Origin: Jacaranda mimosifolia
Lineage: Eukaryota > Streptophyta > Magnoliopsida > Lamiales > Bignoniaceae
Assembly: GCA_018894105.1 (NCBI GenBank)
Contig: CM032123.1
Location: forward strand, 27,629,744 to 27,693,743
Direction of reading: 5' to 3'
DNA: 64,000 nucleotides
The notes under the pieces are model-generated. The model did not search any database, was not told where the DNA came from, and worked only from the letters and a program-made list of their open reading frames with translations. How positions within the stretch are numbered: the first letter of the stretch is position 1; every line of letters begins with the position of its first letter. The position numbers and the translations under genes are program-made. Of the stretch, positions 12,498 to 27,800 are shown one piece after another.

Positions 12498-15400
12498 ATG
12501 GCTGCAAAATGGGCTCCGGCGAGGAGTGAGAATTGGGGTGGGTGCAAATGGGCTTTCGCTGTGTTCATGGGAATAATGCTGCTTCACAGCTTGGCCATTT
12601 TATTATTTACGAGAGGTTTCCTTCTCACTCGCTCCGAGCTTTCCCAATATAGCCAATGCAACGACGTTGCTGAGTCTCCCTGCTTTCTTCCTCATCATGA
12701 GCAAAATGCTAACAGAAGTTGTTGGACCAAACCCGTTGTTGATCGTCTTGTTATCATTGTTCTGGATGCTCTCAGGTTGGCCATTTGTGCATTTATTCAT
12801 TGGAGTTTATTTATGTATTTATTTATTTATTTTGATTTTATCTGGTTTCTGGTTGTGTTTATATAGAATGTTGATGATGTGTTCTTATTGTAGGTTTGAT
12901 TTTGTTGCTCCAAGCCCATTTTTTGCAGGCATGTACTCTGATTTCATTTGAAATAGCCGTCTTTTTCAGTTTTCTCCTGCCCTGCAATATGCATTTTCTT
13001 GCATATATGTATAGCTTTTTGAGTGCTCTACATTTGAGTAGTCTTGTTCAATTACTTCACCTATTATTTTTGTTTTTGTTTTTGTTTTAAATGCATTTGT
13101 TGTTCTTCTAGAGAAGAAACCATGGATGGATAAGTTACAAGTGCTACACGAACTTGCTAATCAGAACCAATCATCAAGTAGAATTTTCAAAGCTATCGCT
13201 GATCCCCCTACAACAAGTTTGCAGCGTCTAAAGGTGAATATCTGTTCTTACTCTTTCCAGCAAGCAACAAGTGGCATGGATATTTTTTCTGTAATTGTTG
13301 CAAGGCATCTTGTTTAACTGCTTCAGTAGATGAGGATACGTCAACCTTTCATGTACTTTATTGGGTAATGGAACTTTGATGTCTTCTTTTCCAATAGGAG
13401 ATGATGGTTGCCCATAAATATTGACCTCTTCGGCATAAAATCAACTAACATCTATCAAACTTCATCAAACTTTTTCATGAAATTTGCAGTGCCTATCTTT
13501 GTCGTATTGGTAGATAATAGGTTTTTACCTTAAAGTGAAGAAGATTGAACTAGCGTTGGGTGCTAACTTGCTCAAGCTCCATCAGAGACTAGGTGATGTT
13601 AAACATTGATGTGTAAAAGTTGATATGGCCAGTGTTTGAGCCAACATTGCAGCCAAAAAGGATCAATAGGCAAATGAACCATTGTGAATTTTCATAGTTT
13701 GTGTAAATATGCTAAGTAATAAGAATATACTAGGAAGCAGTTATGCATATAGCCCCTAGCATTTCGTGTTTTTGTTAATATAGGTTGCGTTCAATACTTC
13801 CTAAGAACAATCGAATCTTCTTAGGTTGGTTAGTATGCTAAGCCTAAGTAATATGAATATATTAGGAAGTTTCAGTTTTGGGAGGAACTAATTTTGCATA
13901 TAGGTTCTAGCGTTCTGTGTCTTTGTTAACACTGGTTGTGTTCCAAATGACTAATGAACAACAAGAGCTCAATGCACTCTGAGAATCACTAAACAAACGC
14001 TAGGATCAAAAGATTGAGCAATTGTTCGGTTAGCATTTCTCAGAAAGTAGTTTTGTGCATAGGCCCTAGTGTTTTGTGATCTATATATCTTCACTCCATT
14101 GTGAATCTAATTTTGTACATAGGCCGCCCTAGCGTTTTGTGATCTACGTATCTTTATTGCATTGTGAATCCCATAAGTTGCAATAATATGCTAAGTAATA
14201 AGAATATATTTGGAAGTTTCAGTATGTGAATAAACTTTTATAGTATCCTTGTAGGTTTTGTTAATTTTGCATACTAGACGAAGACACCAATGCAGATCTT
14301 CTTAGGCTGAGTTAATATGCTAGGTAATGAAAATATATTAGGAAGTTTCAGTTTATAAAGAAAGTAATTTCGCATATAGGTCCTAGAATTTCATGTCTTT
14401 GTTAATGTAGGTTGTGTTCAGAGTTGCTAACTGATCGATAAGTGGTCAATACTTTTTGAGAATCGCTGGCCAAAGAGTAGGATCAAACTATTGAACACTT
14501 GTTCAGTTAGCAATTCTCAGAAAGTAATTTTGTGTATAGGCCCACCTAGCATTTTGTGTTTCCATTCATCCTCACTCCAAATCTTTGTCTTCAATGGTTT
14601 TTGGTATGACATTGGAGGATGATGTACAAGGTTAATCAACTGGTTTGGGCAAAAAAACTGACTCTGTGAAATAAAACTTGGAGCATGAATGAAAGATTGT
14701 GGTTTGACCCAGTTCCGTATATCCATGCAAATTAAATATACATAGCTACCAAACTTCTGTTTTGGGAAAAAATTGTACCATAAGAATTTATTCTCTTATT
14801 TTCTTGACACATGAAATAAGATGTCACCAAGATGAATTGGTGGCTTGGTCGAGCAAAGCAAAAACTCATCTCCTTGAAGGGCTTCTCATGGATCTTAGTT
14901 AGCACCTCTTGGACTGATAATGATTTATACTTGTGCTGGACTGTGATATTTAGACTTCTTTCTGTCATGTGTTGGTGTATACATAGAGGCCAGAACTTGC
15001 CAACCTATCCCAGTGGAGTGGAGGTTGATATTGTGGATCACTAAAATGTACATCATGCTTGGGAGGTAAAGTTCTATAATTTTAACTTCATTCTATCTGT
15101 TGGTTGAGTTGGAGGAGATGATTCAGTGAATGGATAATGGTGGGAAAGGTATGTGATTTGCTATACCTGACAAGATTGATGTTGGACCTGTCTAAGATGC
15201 AGTAGCCTGCCTAACTGTCAGTGGCTTGTGATATTGGACTGCTTTGTAAACCGCTTCTTATCAGTGTTGGCTAGTTAACCAAATCTGATCTAGCTCCTAG
15301 CTGTAAGCTGTCTGCAAAGTTCTGAGTCATTTCAAGCTCAACCTAGACTCAATCTTTACATGTGCATTAACTTCAAGCCCCATGAACAATCTATAATAGC

Positions 15401-18400
15401 TGCTCAAACTCCTTTATCTCCTTCAATGCTTAAACTGTTACCATGTGATTGAATTTCAGTATTTTCTTATTTGGCATCAATATTGTGCACCATTAGCTGA
15501 TCCTTGCCCGCTGAATAATATTACTTGAGAAACATAATCCACAGCAACTTTCGCTCCCTCTTGCAATTTAATAGCAGCGGATGACATCGCAGACTCTTCA
15601 AGGCAGTGTATCTTCATTATTCACATTCTCATGAAACTAATGTTAAATCTGTGTATTCAATATTAGTATTCTCATGTGAATAACATTAAATGGTCATCAT
15701 TACTGTTATGCCTTCTATTGGCATGGTCTAATAAAGCAATGCGGATGGAAACCTAGTAGAAGGGTATTTACTGCAGTTTCTGCAGCCTTGCAATATGAAG
15801 TTAACGGAGAAGACCCACTTAAACCACATAAATGCTTGGGAAACCCTGGTTGAAGAATCATTGATTCACAAAAGTAACGACATTGTCTCCAATGTATTGC
15901 TCAAGTTTCATATAAGATACAGAGAGCTGGAGCTTCAGTCATAGTGATGGAAGCACTGGCATGGTGTACATATGTATTTAAGTGGTAGATTAGTCGCTTG
16001 CCTTCTTCATTTCAGGCAACTATTTTCCGTTAAACAAAGCTTCAATGTTTTCTTTGCCTTTTATTTCCAATGGAATCCCTTTCTTTGCAGGCTATGCTGC
16101 CTTATTCTAAGAATTGTAATGTTTGTCCAGTAACCTTTGATATAGCACTTTATGGATCACAAGCTTGTTTTATGGACCACATTAGTCAGTTAAGAATCTC
16201 ATGATCTGATACATGAATGAGTAAAAGTATTAGCATCCTGTGTAGTTTACTATGAACTTGAGATGTGTTTATGCCATTATTGTTACTTTTTTCTCTCTTG
16301 CAGGGTTTGACTACTGGTGGACTTCCCACGTTTATTGATGTGGGAAACAGTTTTGGTGCTCCAGCAATTGTTGAAGATAACTTGATACATCAGGTCTGTC
16401 CCTATGTCTGATTAATATGTGACGATTAATTTGTTTACCATATCCGATATTTAGCTTTCTTTATTTTCAGATTCATTTATTCATTTTAATTCATAGTCTT
16501 GCTTATAGTTGGTTCAAAATGGAAAGCGAGTGGTGATGATGGGGGATGACACATGGTTGCAATTATTTCCGCATCATTTCGTCAAATCTTATCCCTTCCC
16601 ATCTTTCAATGTCAAAGACCTTCATACGGTATTTATTTCTTTTCAAATATGTTGTTACTTATTAACATAATTATATCTATTAAGTTAGTATTTTATCTGA
16701 AATTCCTTTTAAGTTTTTCTTTTACCTTTTTTCTCTCATCCCCCACCTCCACCTGCCCAACCCTCTTTCTTGAATTTTCCATGACATTTTCTTGGCCAGG
16801 TAGACAATGGGTGCATCAAGAATTTGTTCCCCACCTTGTATGAAGAAGATTGGGATGTGCTAATAGCACATTTTTTGGGTGTGGTAAGCTTATCCTATCA
16901 TAACAGTCATCATCATCTAGTTATTTTGTTTCACTTTTCTCTATTTCCTTCTTTTGCGCTCTCAGGTGAAATTAATTTTAGTGATCCTATCAGCTGTATT
17001 GAAAGACAATGGACTTTTAATCCTATCCACATTTTGGAACAAATATGTGTATCCAACTGGGGAAGTTGATAATATGGGAAAAATCAGAGTTCAAAATGGA
17101 GTTAGTCATGGCTGCCACTTATGATGGCTAAATACTTAATTAATAAAAAAATAAAAAAATAGAAATTTCAACTTTTGAATAGAATCTAATATATCTTTCT
17201 TAAAAGAATATAGTGTATTATGAGAAATCTACCAGGAAAATGCTACAGTAGACAGAATAGTCATCACCCATAAGATACATGAGAGCACTGATTGCTAACC
17301 AAAGATTTGAGATTGCAGCCTTGGAGGTTATCTGTGGATTTCAGGGCAGCATATATTAGACAGCTTATATGAAGAGAAACAAAATTGATAGCCTAAACAG
17401 TTATTGAACATATGAATAAAATACAGCATTTTATCCTGGAATTTTGTATCACTGGCTATGGGATGTAGTAATGTCCCTGAAGATTCTGATATCCTTGCAA
17501 GATGTTCCACAGGACCATTTCTTCCACCATATTATGTGGTCACTTCCTGCTTTTCCTACAAATGTTAGTTGACATTTGATACCTCTTTTATGATGAGCAG
17601 TCAGAATACTCTAAAAATGCAGTTGGGTGAAGGCACTTAAAGCATAGTTGTTCAAGCTCTCACAATTCTATGCTTTGTGTTGAGACCATAGCTGACTCCT
17701 CAAATGATATTCTGCTGCAAATTTGTAAAATTGTGTTACCTCTTCAATCTTAGATTATCATTTTGAGTTTATGAGGAAGTCAAATCCACTTTTGTGCATA
17801 TCAGCAATAGAAATTATTTCTGTTTCATCTCAGCTCTTGGGAGCACCTCCCTGGAGTTTCAGATTCTGATCATATTCATGATTTGCAATATGTTTAGCAC
17901 CATCAGCCATGCATGGACTTCGCAATGTAGAAATCAATATTAATATATGTTTGCTTCCAGTTGCCAAGAGATTGCCAAAAGTATTCTTTCATTCATTCAT
18001 TGCCAGTGTCGGAAGGCATAGATGAAGAGGGCTTCTTCACTGGTTAGATCAAGTGCTAGTATGATCTTGAAGCATAAATGTTCTTGTGATCTGGATAAAT
18101 ATATGCTGTGCTATCTCCAATTGAACTGTCCAATTGAACTGTTGGGAGGCAGGGTGTGTCCAAGAGTTCTTATTAACTCACCTTACAGCTTCCACCATTC
18201 GTAAAAATTTGCCCAATCTAAGATAGGGGAGACCATGAAGAGTACTGGAAGTAGTGCTGCAGTTTTCCAATATAGGGGGATAAAATAGGAAAAAACTTCA
18301 AAGATTAGTATAGCATCTGCAGACATTTGCTGAAAAAATCAATGCTCCAGTTATGATCAGTTAAGGAACATTTGAAGGTCTATGCGCATCAATGAGGAAT

Positions 18401-18775
18401 TTTCTCTTCATCTTTAAATCTTGTTTCTTTTAAGAAACAAAATGAACTAAACTCACAATTCAAACTAGAAATATTTAATTTGGGTTAAGAAAATCTGTTT
18501 TAACCATAATTGAAATTGAGCCTGTAGGACTAACAGAGGTTTTCAAAATTCAGGGGCAGAGTTGAACGATAGGGATATGCTCCCGATGTTATTGGGTTCT
18601 TACGGCTGAGGCACTTCAACAGTTGGCAATCTTGTTCAACTGAAATTCCATTTTATAGCACTCATTGTCATACTTTCCATTGGGGGAGAGCAATGCAGCT
18701 TTTAGGATGTTCCACATCTTATTCACTGTCTTCAAGCAATGTTATTTCCAGAACTTGTGTGCTGGCATATGTGTT

Positions 18776-18813
<38 letters not shown>

Positions 18814-21800
18814 ATATATGTATACATACATTATGTCAAAGCAAATTCATCAACATATAATCTCAGGATTTGATTGCTACATATTGTTACAGGAAACCTT
18901 TTAGCAATTATTTTGTATTTGTGATATAGGATCATGCTGGGCATATCCTTGGTGTCGACTCTACCCCAATGATAGAAAAGTTGGAGCAATACAATGAAAT
19001 TATAAAGGTACATGATCTGCTAATGTAGAATAAGAACTAAATCCCAGGGAGAATTGTCAATAACAACCCCCCCTCTTTTCTGATTTCATTCTACTAGACC
19101 TGCATGCTATTGAGAAATTGTAGATCTGTGTTTATGGCGTCCTTGTTTGCTATAATTCTTCTTATGTTAAAATAATGAAATGGCCATTTTTCTTAATCCT
19201 TCAGAAAGTTGTTGGAGTACTGGAGAGCCAAAGTGGACCTGGTGGTTTACATGAAAATACAATGCTTCTTGTTATGGGAGATCATGGGCAAACTATCAAT
19301 GGTGATCATGGGGGAGGCACTTCTGAAGAGGTGCTCTCTTTCTTTAGTTCTTTTTGAATATATTTTAGTTATTAAAAACTTTTACCAATGAGCACGTTAT
19401 GTAGGTGGAAACAGCAATTTTTGCATTGAGTTTAAAGAAGCCCCTGACCCCACTGCCTGCTGCAACTGATAGTTCGTCTTGCCAATTGGATACGGTATGC
19501 CTGCTCTTCACGGCACAACATTGCCAGAGTGCATGTATCGAGCATGTTAAGAAAGTTTTGGCGGTCAGGAAATAATTTGAAATACCTAAAAGCTACAAAT
19601 TTCCAAAAGGAATTTTGTGAAAAGAAGATTGCAAGAGCTGATACTCAGTTCGCATAGTGTTTTCATTCTAAACTAGTCAATTTTCCAATTAATGCCCATT
19701 TCCTTCACTTAGGGCCCGTTTTGTTTCATTTCCATACCCCATTTTTACATTTTTTACTATTTGAAAGTGGAAACACATCACTTTTTACACATTTTACCCG
19801 ACATCATTTCATTTTCATTCTCAAAACATATTCTCCAATAACTTATATATCTTCTCTTTCTATTTTGTTATTTCTCTCTCTCTCCATCTACAACTTACTA
19901 AACCCAACATAATCGTTACTTTTCCAATAATCTATCAAAATACAAACTCATTTTCAATTCATTTTCACTAACTAATTTTTCTAATTCTGAAAATGATGGA
20001 AATGAAAACTGAAAATGAAAATAAAACCAAACTGGTCCTTGGCTCCACAGACACCTTTGATTTTTCTCTTTGAATGGGTGTAAAACACGGTCTTTTGATC
20101 TCTTTGCTCTTTGAAAATAACATCTTTCCAGCATTAGAAAATCATCGCTTGCCAAATTCCAAAAAAAAAAGGACAAAAAGAGAACTCTCATCTCCAATAT
20201 TTTCATTATTCTCCACCAAGCAATCAAAAAATTAAAAAAAGAAGGAACTCGTTTTCACTCTTCTCACTGATATTTTAAGTTTCAGTACAATATGTTAGCC
20301 ACTGCAGATATTCTTCTGAGATTTTTCTGATCCTACAGAAACATATTGAATAAACATGGGTATTTATCCACCCACTTTATTCAGTTGGTCCAAAGATCAT
20401 TATAAATAACATGATAAATGTCGTTGAATTTTACATAAACTTTAAAATAAGGAGATTTGGTTGCATATTTTGCTTTCATCTTTGTCCGATATCAACTTTT
20501 TCAATATCCATAAACATCATGTAACCAAGAATATGCAGTAGTTCTTACTTATATGATCTGTTTCTATTTACAGCATGGAAGGAGGATTTGCGTTAACTCA
20601 ATTCAACAGGTCTGTTATTTGATCCACTGCTGGATGCTCTAGAATTTCAGACATAAGTTTGTCCAAGAAATTTCACTCAATCTAATCTACCTTTGCAGCT
20701 TGATTTTGCAGCCACTGTGTCTGCCGTGCTTGGTGTTCCATTTCCTTTTGGAAGGTATATTATACAAGGATCCTTTGAAGGCTTTCTTTTATATTCTTCT
20801 TCTTTCCTTTTATTTTTCCCATTTTTCGAAACAGCAACACTCATGTCATGCTTGTATAGTCTTTTGACGGAAACTTAATATCTTTCTAGAACACCATCTG
20901 AGCTGCATTTTCAAGAAATAAATGAATCTATTTACTGGATTTTATTTTTGCTTTGATTGTAATAAGAAAGAAAGCATACAAAATGAGGACAATTCTCTTT
21001 TTTATTATAAATTTCTTTAAGCTAAAAATCTATGAAAGTTATCTGATGTATTTTAGATCAGGAGTTCAACTTCTGAAGGTCAAAATCGTTATTGCACTTT
21101 GAGCATCATGTCCAGAAAACATATCTCTTAAGCCATATGGTTACACTTTTCCCAGAAAGGACCATTGGATTGGTAGAAAAGGGATCATGACTTCAGATAC
21201 AGCTCCTCATTCATGGAAGTAGAAAACTAATATGTGGATGGTGTTATGATGATCTACTTAAATTTTAGGGAAGATGATATGGTTATTCAGTTCAATGAAA
21301 TAATATATCTAGATATATGTGATGAGACATATTCTTTGGACTTATATCAAGCTTCAGAGAGTTATGCCCAGTTTATTGGTTCTAAAGGATTGCATGCTTC
21401 ATGTGACAAGCATTTTATCATACCCTACACAATTGCAATACGAAACCAAAGCGTTATACTAATGTAATTATTTGTACTTGACTAACCTTTAGGCATTGTT
21501 GTCAAGATTACTGAGGTGCTGAAGTGCTTAGCTTTCATTTAAATTTTCGTTGTTCGAATTCACAAGGTGAAAACAAACATTAATGGAATAGCTATACACA
21601 ATCATGTAAGTGAGAATAATTGAGATAAATTGCTGACTACTTTATACCCAACTCTACGTATGCTACATATGTGTATTCCATTTGACCAAACTCTAGTCTG
21701 AAGCACATAATGCAATGCAGTGCATCTCAACAAGAAAGCTATTCCTTTTGAATCTATAAAATGAAGAAATCAGTCACTGATCTTGTTTTTCACAATTTAT

Positions 21801-24800
21801 CTGTTACTGGTAAGTGATTATGGTATTGTCTACTGTCCTTGGTAAGTGCAGTTGTCCAGTCTTTTCAATTCAGACACGAAATGTGTAAACTTGTTAATCT
21901 CTCTTTTCTTTTGCTAATTTAAGTAGTTCTTTTGAGTTATAGAGCTGGTCAAGAAATGCAGTAATCAAGCATTTTTTTGGATAGGGCAGTCGATAGATGA
22001 TCTGGTCTATTGGATTTGAAATGTAGACGGAGTATTGATCGGCTGTAAAAACATTACAGTGAAGGAGCTCTCTTTGCTACCGGGTGGAGAATGTTTATAC
22101 ACACAATTTCAAAATAGGAGCTCCCTTATTGTATAATTTTTGTGGTTGATCAGTCCTTGGCCTGCATCTCAAATTCATTGGTGGCAAAGGGGAATCTACC
22201 GCACTTGGGATTTCAGATATCATTATTGGAAAAACTGTCAACAGAATATCAGTTTTGAAGTGAAAAATAGTTGGAATTTATTGTCTAGAATCTCTTTGAC
22301 TGTTTTTGTTATTTTTTCCCTTTACTGGTAAAAGGGGGTATAAAAGACAAAATTATTTCGTTTACTGGTAAAGGGGGTAAAAAAGACAATGTTTCTGCAC
22401 ATAATATAGGCTATCTATTACACACATGTCATTGTCCACCCAAAAGGAAATTCCTTATAAGCACACAAGGCAGAGGCTATTTGATAAATGCTGCTCTAGT
22501 TTTACGTATACTCAGCAAAAGGTCCAAGTTGTATCATCTCTTCCCATTCCTGATTTGGTGTTCTCTCCTGATCCTTTCCAGTTATTGGAAACAGGGTAGG
22601 AAATTTTGTTTCTAGATTGGAGTAAGTTGCACCATTTTGATCATGTGATCCTCTTTCCTAATGGCCTATTCTTGTAAATGTTGCTCATATTTATCATGAG
22701 GGATCCTAGATTTTCTCGCCGCCTCTTTTTATGTTAATATAACATAATTCCCTATTGCATGAGTTTATGTTCATGATCAGCGCTGAGGTGCCTTATGATT
22801 AGCACCACTAATAGCAAGAATCAATAAGGAGGTCTTTATTTAATCTACAATGATAAGTGGAATCTTCTACCTCTTGGTTTTTACAGTGTTTGATTATTTG
22901 ATGCATTTAGGCTTCCCTGCTCTGTGAAACTCTTGGCTGTCCATTCTGTAATTTGAGTTTATTGTGTTTATTGCTTTGGGCTCTGTATAATAATATGTTT
23001 TACTCTTTATGCTAAGATCCTCTACGAAGAAAATTAATAATAGTACATTGCATACATTAGGCTTGCTGGAACAGTGTGGTGTTGTTGATTGGTTAAGAGA
23101 ATCTGACATGGTTAACTTATTTTCAGTATTGGGCGTGTTAATTCTGAACTGTTTTCCTTGGCTGGTGGTACATGGAATCAGGAAAAGCCCATTCATGATG
23201 ATCAAAGTCCATCTTCAGTTGACAGTTGGTTCCAGAATTATGTCAATGTTCTCTGTATTAATTCTTGGCAGGTACATGTTTTCTTATTTCCTTGTCTTCT
23301 TAGCCTTTCTGGTATAAAGGCTCGGCATTTACAAGATAATAACATGTCGTTTTTAATGGTTTTTCCTTTACTAGAGAGTGGAATTAAGTTTCGGTCTAAT
23401 TCATGTGCCAGCACAAAAGTTAGTTTCTAGGTCCTGCTGTCCTTGTTGCCCTTTATTCTCCATAAAATGAGATATCATTGTGGCGGCCTTGCAGTATGGC
23501 ATTGATATGTTTCAATTATCCTAGAGTTTGACAATGAGAAAGTGCCTACAACTTTTCTTTCTTTGCACGTTAGTTGTCGTATTAGGACATTGTTGTATTT
23601 GAAAGAAAATAACTATGGAATCAGATCGAAATCGGAGTTGGTCTCTATAAACAAAAAGTAATTAGGTTTTGAACTAAACCTTCAATTAACAATTGGAGTT
23701 TCACTAACTGAAATAGCCGACCTGACCTTCAATCATTGCTAGAACTAAAGAACTGCTACAAGTTTCACTTAATCATAGACATAACTGATTGCAATTAAAT
23801 TGAAACAAGGAAATGCCACTGTTTTGCATGTGGATTGCATCCATGTTACTGTGACTAATGACTATATTACATAAAGTAGAAATTGTTTGGTAAAATGCCA
23901 TTACTTGTCCACAAAATGGTAATATGCTCCTGTGTAAGCCTACTTGGACATATCAATGCTAGTTTAGCACAACTGGAGACATTGAATGTATAACTATTCC
24001 ATAATCCATGACATGTCAGAACCATGAAAAGACTAGAGTTCAAGTCTTGCTACCACCCATTTTACGGAAACTGGACTATGAGGATGCTTGTTGAAGACAT
24101 TAACTAAATAAATTTGATAAATGTCTACTCTAAAACTCATGCTTTTAAATGTGGTGGTAGTCTCATTATTGCATTAAACATTTCAAGCATTACTTTCAAA
24201 GAAGTTGCTAAATGTGTCCCATGCTGTTCTAATATGATGTGTACTAGTTCTTAGACGCATAGTTTTATGATCACATTCCTCATTCCCAATATATTGAATT
24301 ACAACTTGGAGCATGTGGTCGCCAAAGGTTGACTGCATCTGTAGCTGATACGATTATAAAGTTTCATTCGTGTCTAAGTGCATCAAGTTAATTTGATTTT
24401 AACTGTTCTTTTCTTAAGGTCTGTCATGCAGTTTAGTTCATGTGTTACAATTGTTTAGAGATAAGAATAGCATTTATATTTACTAGCCCTATCTAATTCA
24501 CCATCTCAACTTATTAATTCTAGGAACAAAAGAGACAATGAGAAAAAATTACTTCAGTTTAGAGGCAAAAATTGGGTTAAAGAGCAATATAATTAGTCAA
24601 GGTGATGCAGTCCACGCCCTTAACTGTAATATTTTCTAGTTTCTATTTTCCTTCTTAGCTTCTACCCGCTTTTTGAAAGAATAAAAACCTTGGATCTATG
24701 CTCCCTTTCTCTTCAGTTCAATTCTTGCTCTGTGACTTGAACATACTTTGTTAAGAGAAGAGAGAGAAGGGAAAGACAGACGGCAGGAAGAAATCCTTCC

Positions 24801-27800
24801 AACCGGGGGAGTTGAATTCAATTCTTGTTATATAATACAATGCATAATTCTTTTTTGTAATTGAAAATGATAGGTTGAAATATCTATGTGATATTCCTCT
24901 GTTCACTGCTTGTCTTTGTTTTCCTGGTGTTTGATTTTGATAAATGAACATGCAATGTTTAGTTTGTTTTCTGATCTGGTCACTTTTTGACCAATTTGAC
25001 AATTAAATTTATATTTTGAGCCTTTCATATACATGTGATTGTGGCATTTTGTTTAAGAAGTAGTATTTTTATAATTCTCCTTCAAAAAAGTAAATTCAGA
25101 TTTAAGATATCTTTTAGTTTGACCTGGAAGCTCTTTACATGTTCGTGGAAGGCAACATTGAGCATTTATCCATTCTTTGCACTATGAAGGATTTGAAGTG
25201 CTACCGTCTTTTCTATGACTTAGGGTTTACTTCTGTAGGTGAAGAAATACGTTGATGTCTATTCATCTTTGTCATTAATTGGATTTTCGGAAAAAGACTT
25301 GCTGCATGTATCGGAGCTGTATTCTGAGGCGCAGGAGCTTTGGTCAATCACTTCGAAGAATTTTTCATTAGACGAAAGTCAGAGGGATTTTGCATCATTG
25401 CCTTTAGTCAAACGGCAAATTGATGCATATTCTATATTTTTGGAAAGTGTGGCTGCGCTAGCACGATCGAACTGGACTGAGTTTAATTTGAAGATGATGG
25501 GCATAGGCTTCTGCATCTTGTTAAGTTCACTTTCTCTGCATGTATTTCTTATCAGGAGGCTGGACAAGCTATGTGGACATCATTCTTGTTTGTCTGGCTG
25601 TCCTAGAAAACTCTTTGCGGTGACTTTTGCTTGTATTATAGTGCTGATACGTGCCTGCAGTTTCCTTTCTAACAGTTTTATTTGTAAGCACTGTATCTGA
25701 TTCTGATACTATCTTTTATGGCTTAATCAACACATATTTCATTGAACCTTGTTTTTCCTTTATTTGAATTTTATCCTCATTCCATATTACTTTGTGATGC
25801 AGTGGAAGAAGGTCGAGTGGCTAGTTTTCTTTTGGCAACAACTGCAATACTTCAACTACGTTCTGCAATAATGAAGAAGATGATGTTACTTGAAGTGGGT
25901 TTCTATCATCATTTTCTTTACTCTCGTTATTTTTATGTCTCATGAATATATTGAATTTCTGATGTGTGTGTTGTCATTTATGCTGACACAAAAATAGTTG
26001 CAATCTCCAGCTGTTTGCTAAAATTTGTCATGGATTCTGCAGGCACTTGTGCTTTGTCTTTTGGTTCCTTCGCTCAGAATCAGTATTGAACTTGGACAAT
26101 TGAAGCAGGCTGTGAATTCATTATTCTTGAAGGTTGATCCCTCAAAGATGCTGGGCATTGATAGTGACTCTCAGTTCTGGATTTATGTTGCTGAAGTCCT
26201 GCCCATATTGGCTCTTATTATTGTTGCGTATCTGCTATACAAGAGCATTACTTCTTGTTCCTCTCAGGGCATTTTCAAGTATGTTCTTGCAGGAACTTTA
26301 TTTAATTATATGCTCATACCCTTATATTGGGCCTCAGATAGTAACATATTGAGTCTGCCCATGTTTCTTGGGGGTGTAAAGGGAAACCTAATTCCTCGCC
26401 TAACCTATGCTGCTGGACTTCTACACCTGTCATTATTGGCCATAGATCACCTCTTTATTAGAGAGAGAGCTCAAAATTTGGAAGAAAGTACAGTTAAAGC
26501 CTTTGCCTTGTTATCTGCATGGAGTTCGACGATCATTATTCTCTCCGGAAAACAAGGTCCCTTGGTGGTCTTAGCATTGTGGATTGGAGGTGCTTGCTCT
26601 ATGTTGTAAATTTTTTCTTGTTGGTGCTAATGGCCAACTTTTATTGGTTAAGTTTTATTTACATTTTCTGCACATTTTTTGTGTTATTTTTGTATTTTGT
26701 TTGGTTATTTTCCTTCATAATTTCTTCCTGAAGTTAAAGACTTGATTATAAGTTAGTTTCTGTAGTTTCAAATTACTGAATATGTTTTATTTGAATTTAT
26801 TCTCTGTAGGTTGGTGCATAATTAGGTTAATGGCATTGGAACAGGAAGCCAAGAATGACTATTCTGGATCTTCGCTCTCTTATGCACTCCCTGTAACCCA
26901 ATGGAGCCTTCTGGCTGTGTGCAATTTTTTCAGTACAGGTCATTGGTAAGATGCTTTCCACTATATTCAAGGTTTGAGCCCATTTTAAAAAATAGAGAAC
27001 TACTCTATGATCTTGGTTGATTTGGGCTTGAAGCCTTTAGTGGTTGATGCAACCATCTTATGCAATTTACAAAATGTGATTTGGCTTGTATCTTTCGTTT
27101 ATGGGGTATAACTGGTTTTCTGCTTAGTTTCTTGTTTTCCCTCCTTTGAGATCACGAAATATCAAAAACTTTATGCAGGTGTGCTTTTGATGGCCTTAGA
27201 TATGCAGCTGCATTTATTGGGTGAGTACACACATACTCCTTGTTTTTCACTTTATTTGAGATTTGAAGGCCTTCTTCAAATGTCATTCTTGATACCTTCT
27301 GACTTTGAGGCTGGGGGTGGGGGGTAATTAGCTCACATACTCGGGTCAATATCTATTTATGCTCACAACTTTCTTGAAGGAGTTGAAAGACATATATATG
27401 ATAAATGCACACGAATTAACTGATACTATCCATCTCAGGTTTGATGAATTCAACCTTATTCGTCAAGCAATCCTTCTCACAATTGAAACTTTTGGTTTTT
27501 CTCACATTTTGCCTATATTCGGACTTCCATTCCTTGTTGCATGCTGTTATCCAGTGAGGCAGAACAAACAAGTATTTTCTATGAGATTATGTCAAGTAAG
27601 TTTCTTCCTAGAAACACACTTCTTTTAACTGATCCGCTCTGTCCTCAGCTAGGAATTACAGATCTTTTATTGTCTTACAGGTGTATCTGATGTATGGACT
27701 CATTACAGCCATTACAGTCACATTTACAATGTTATGTGTTACAATACAAAGGCGGCATTTGATGGTACACTCCTATTATTTTACTCTGCATTTGAATCCT

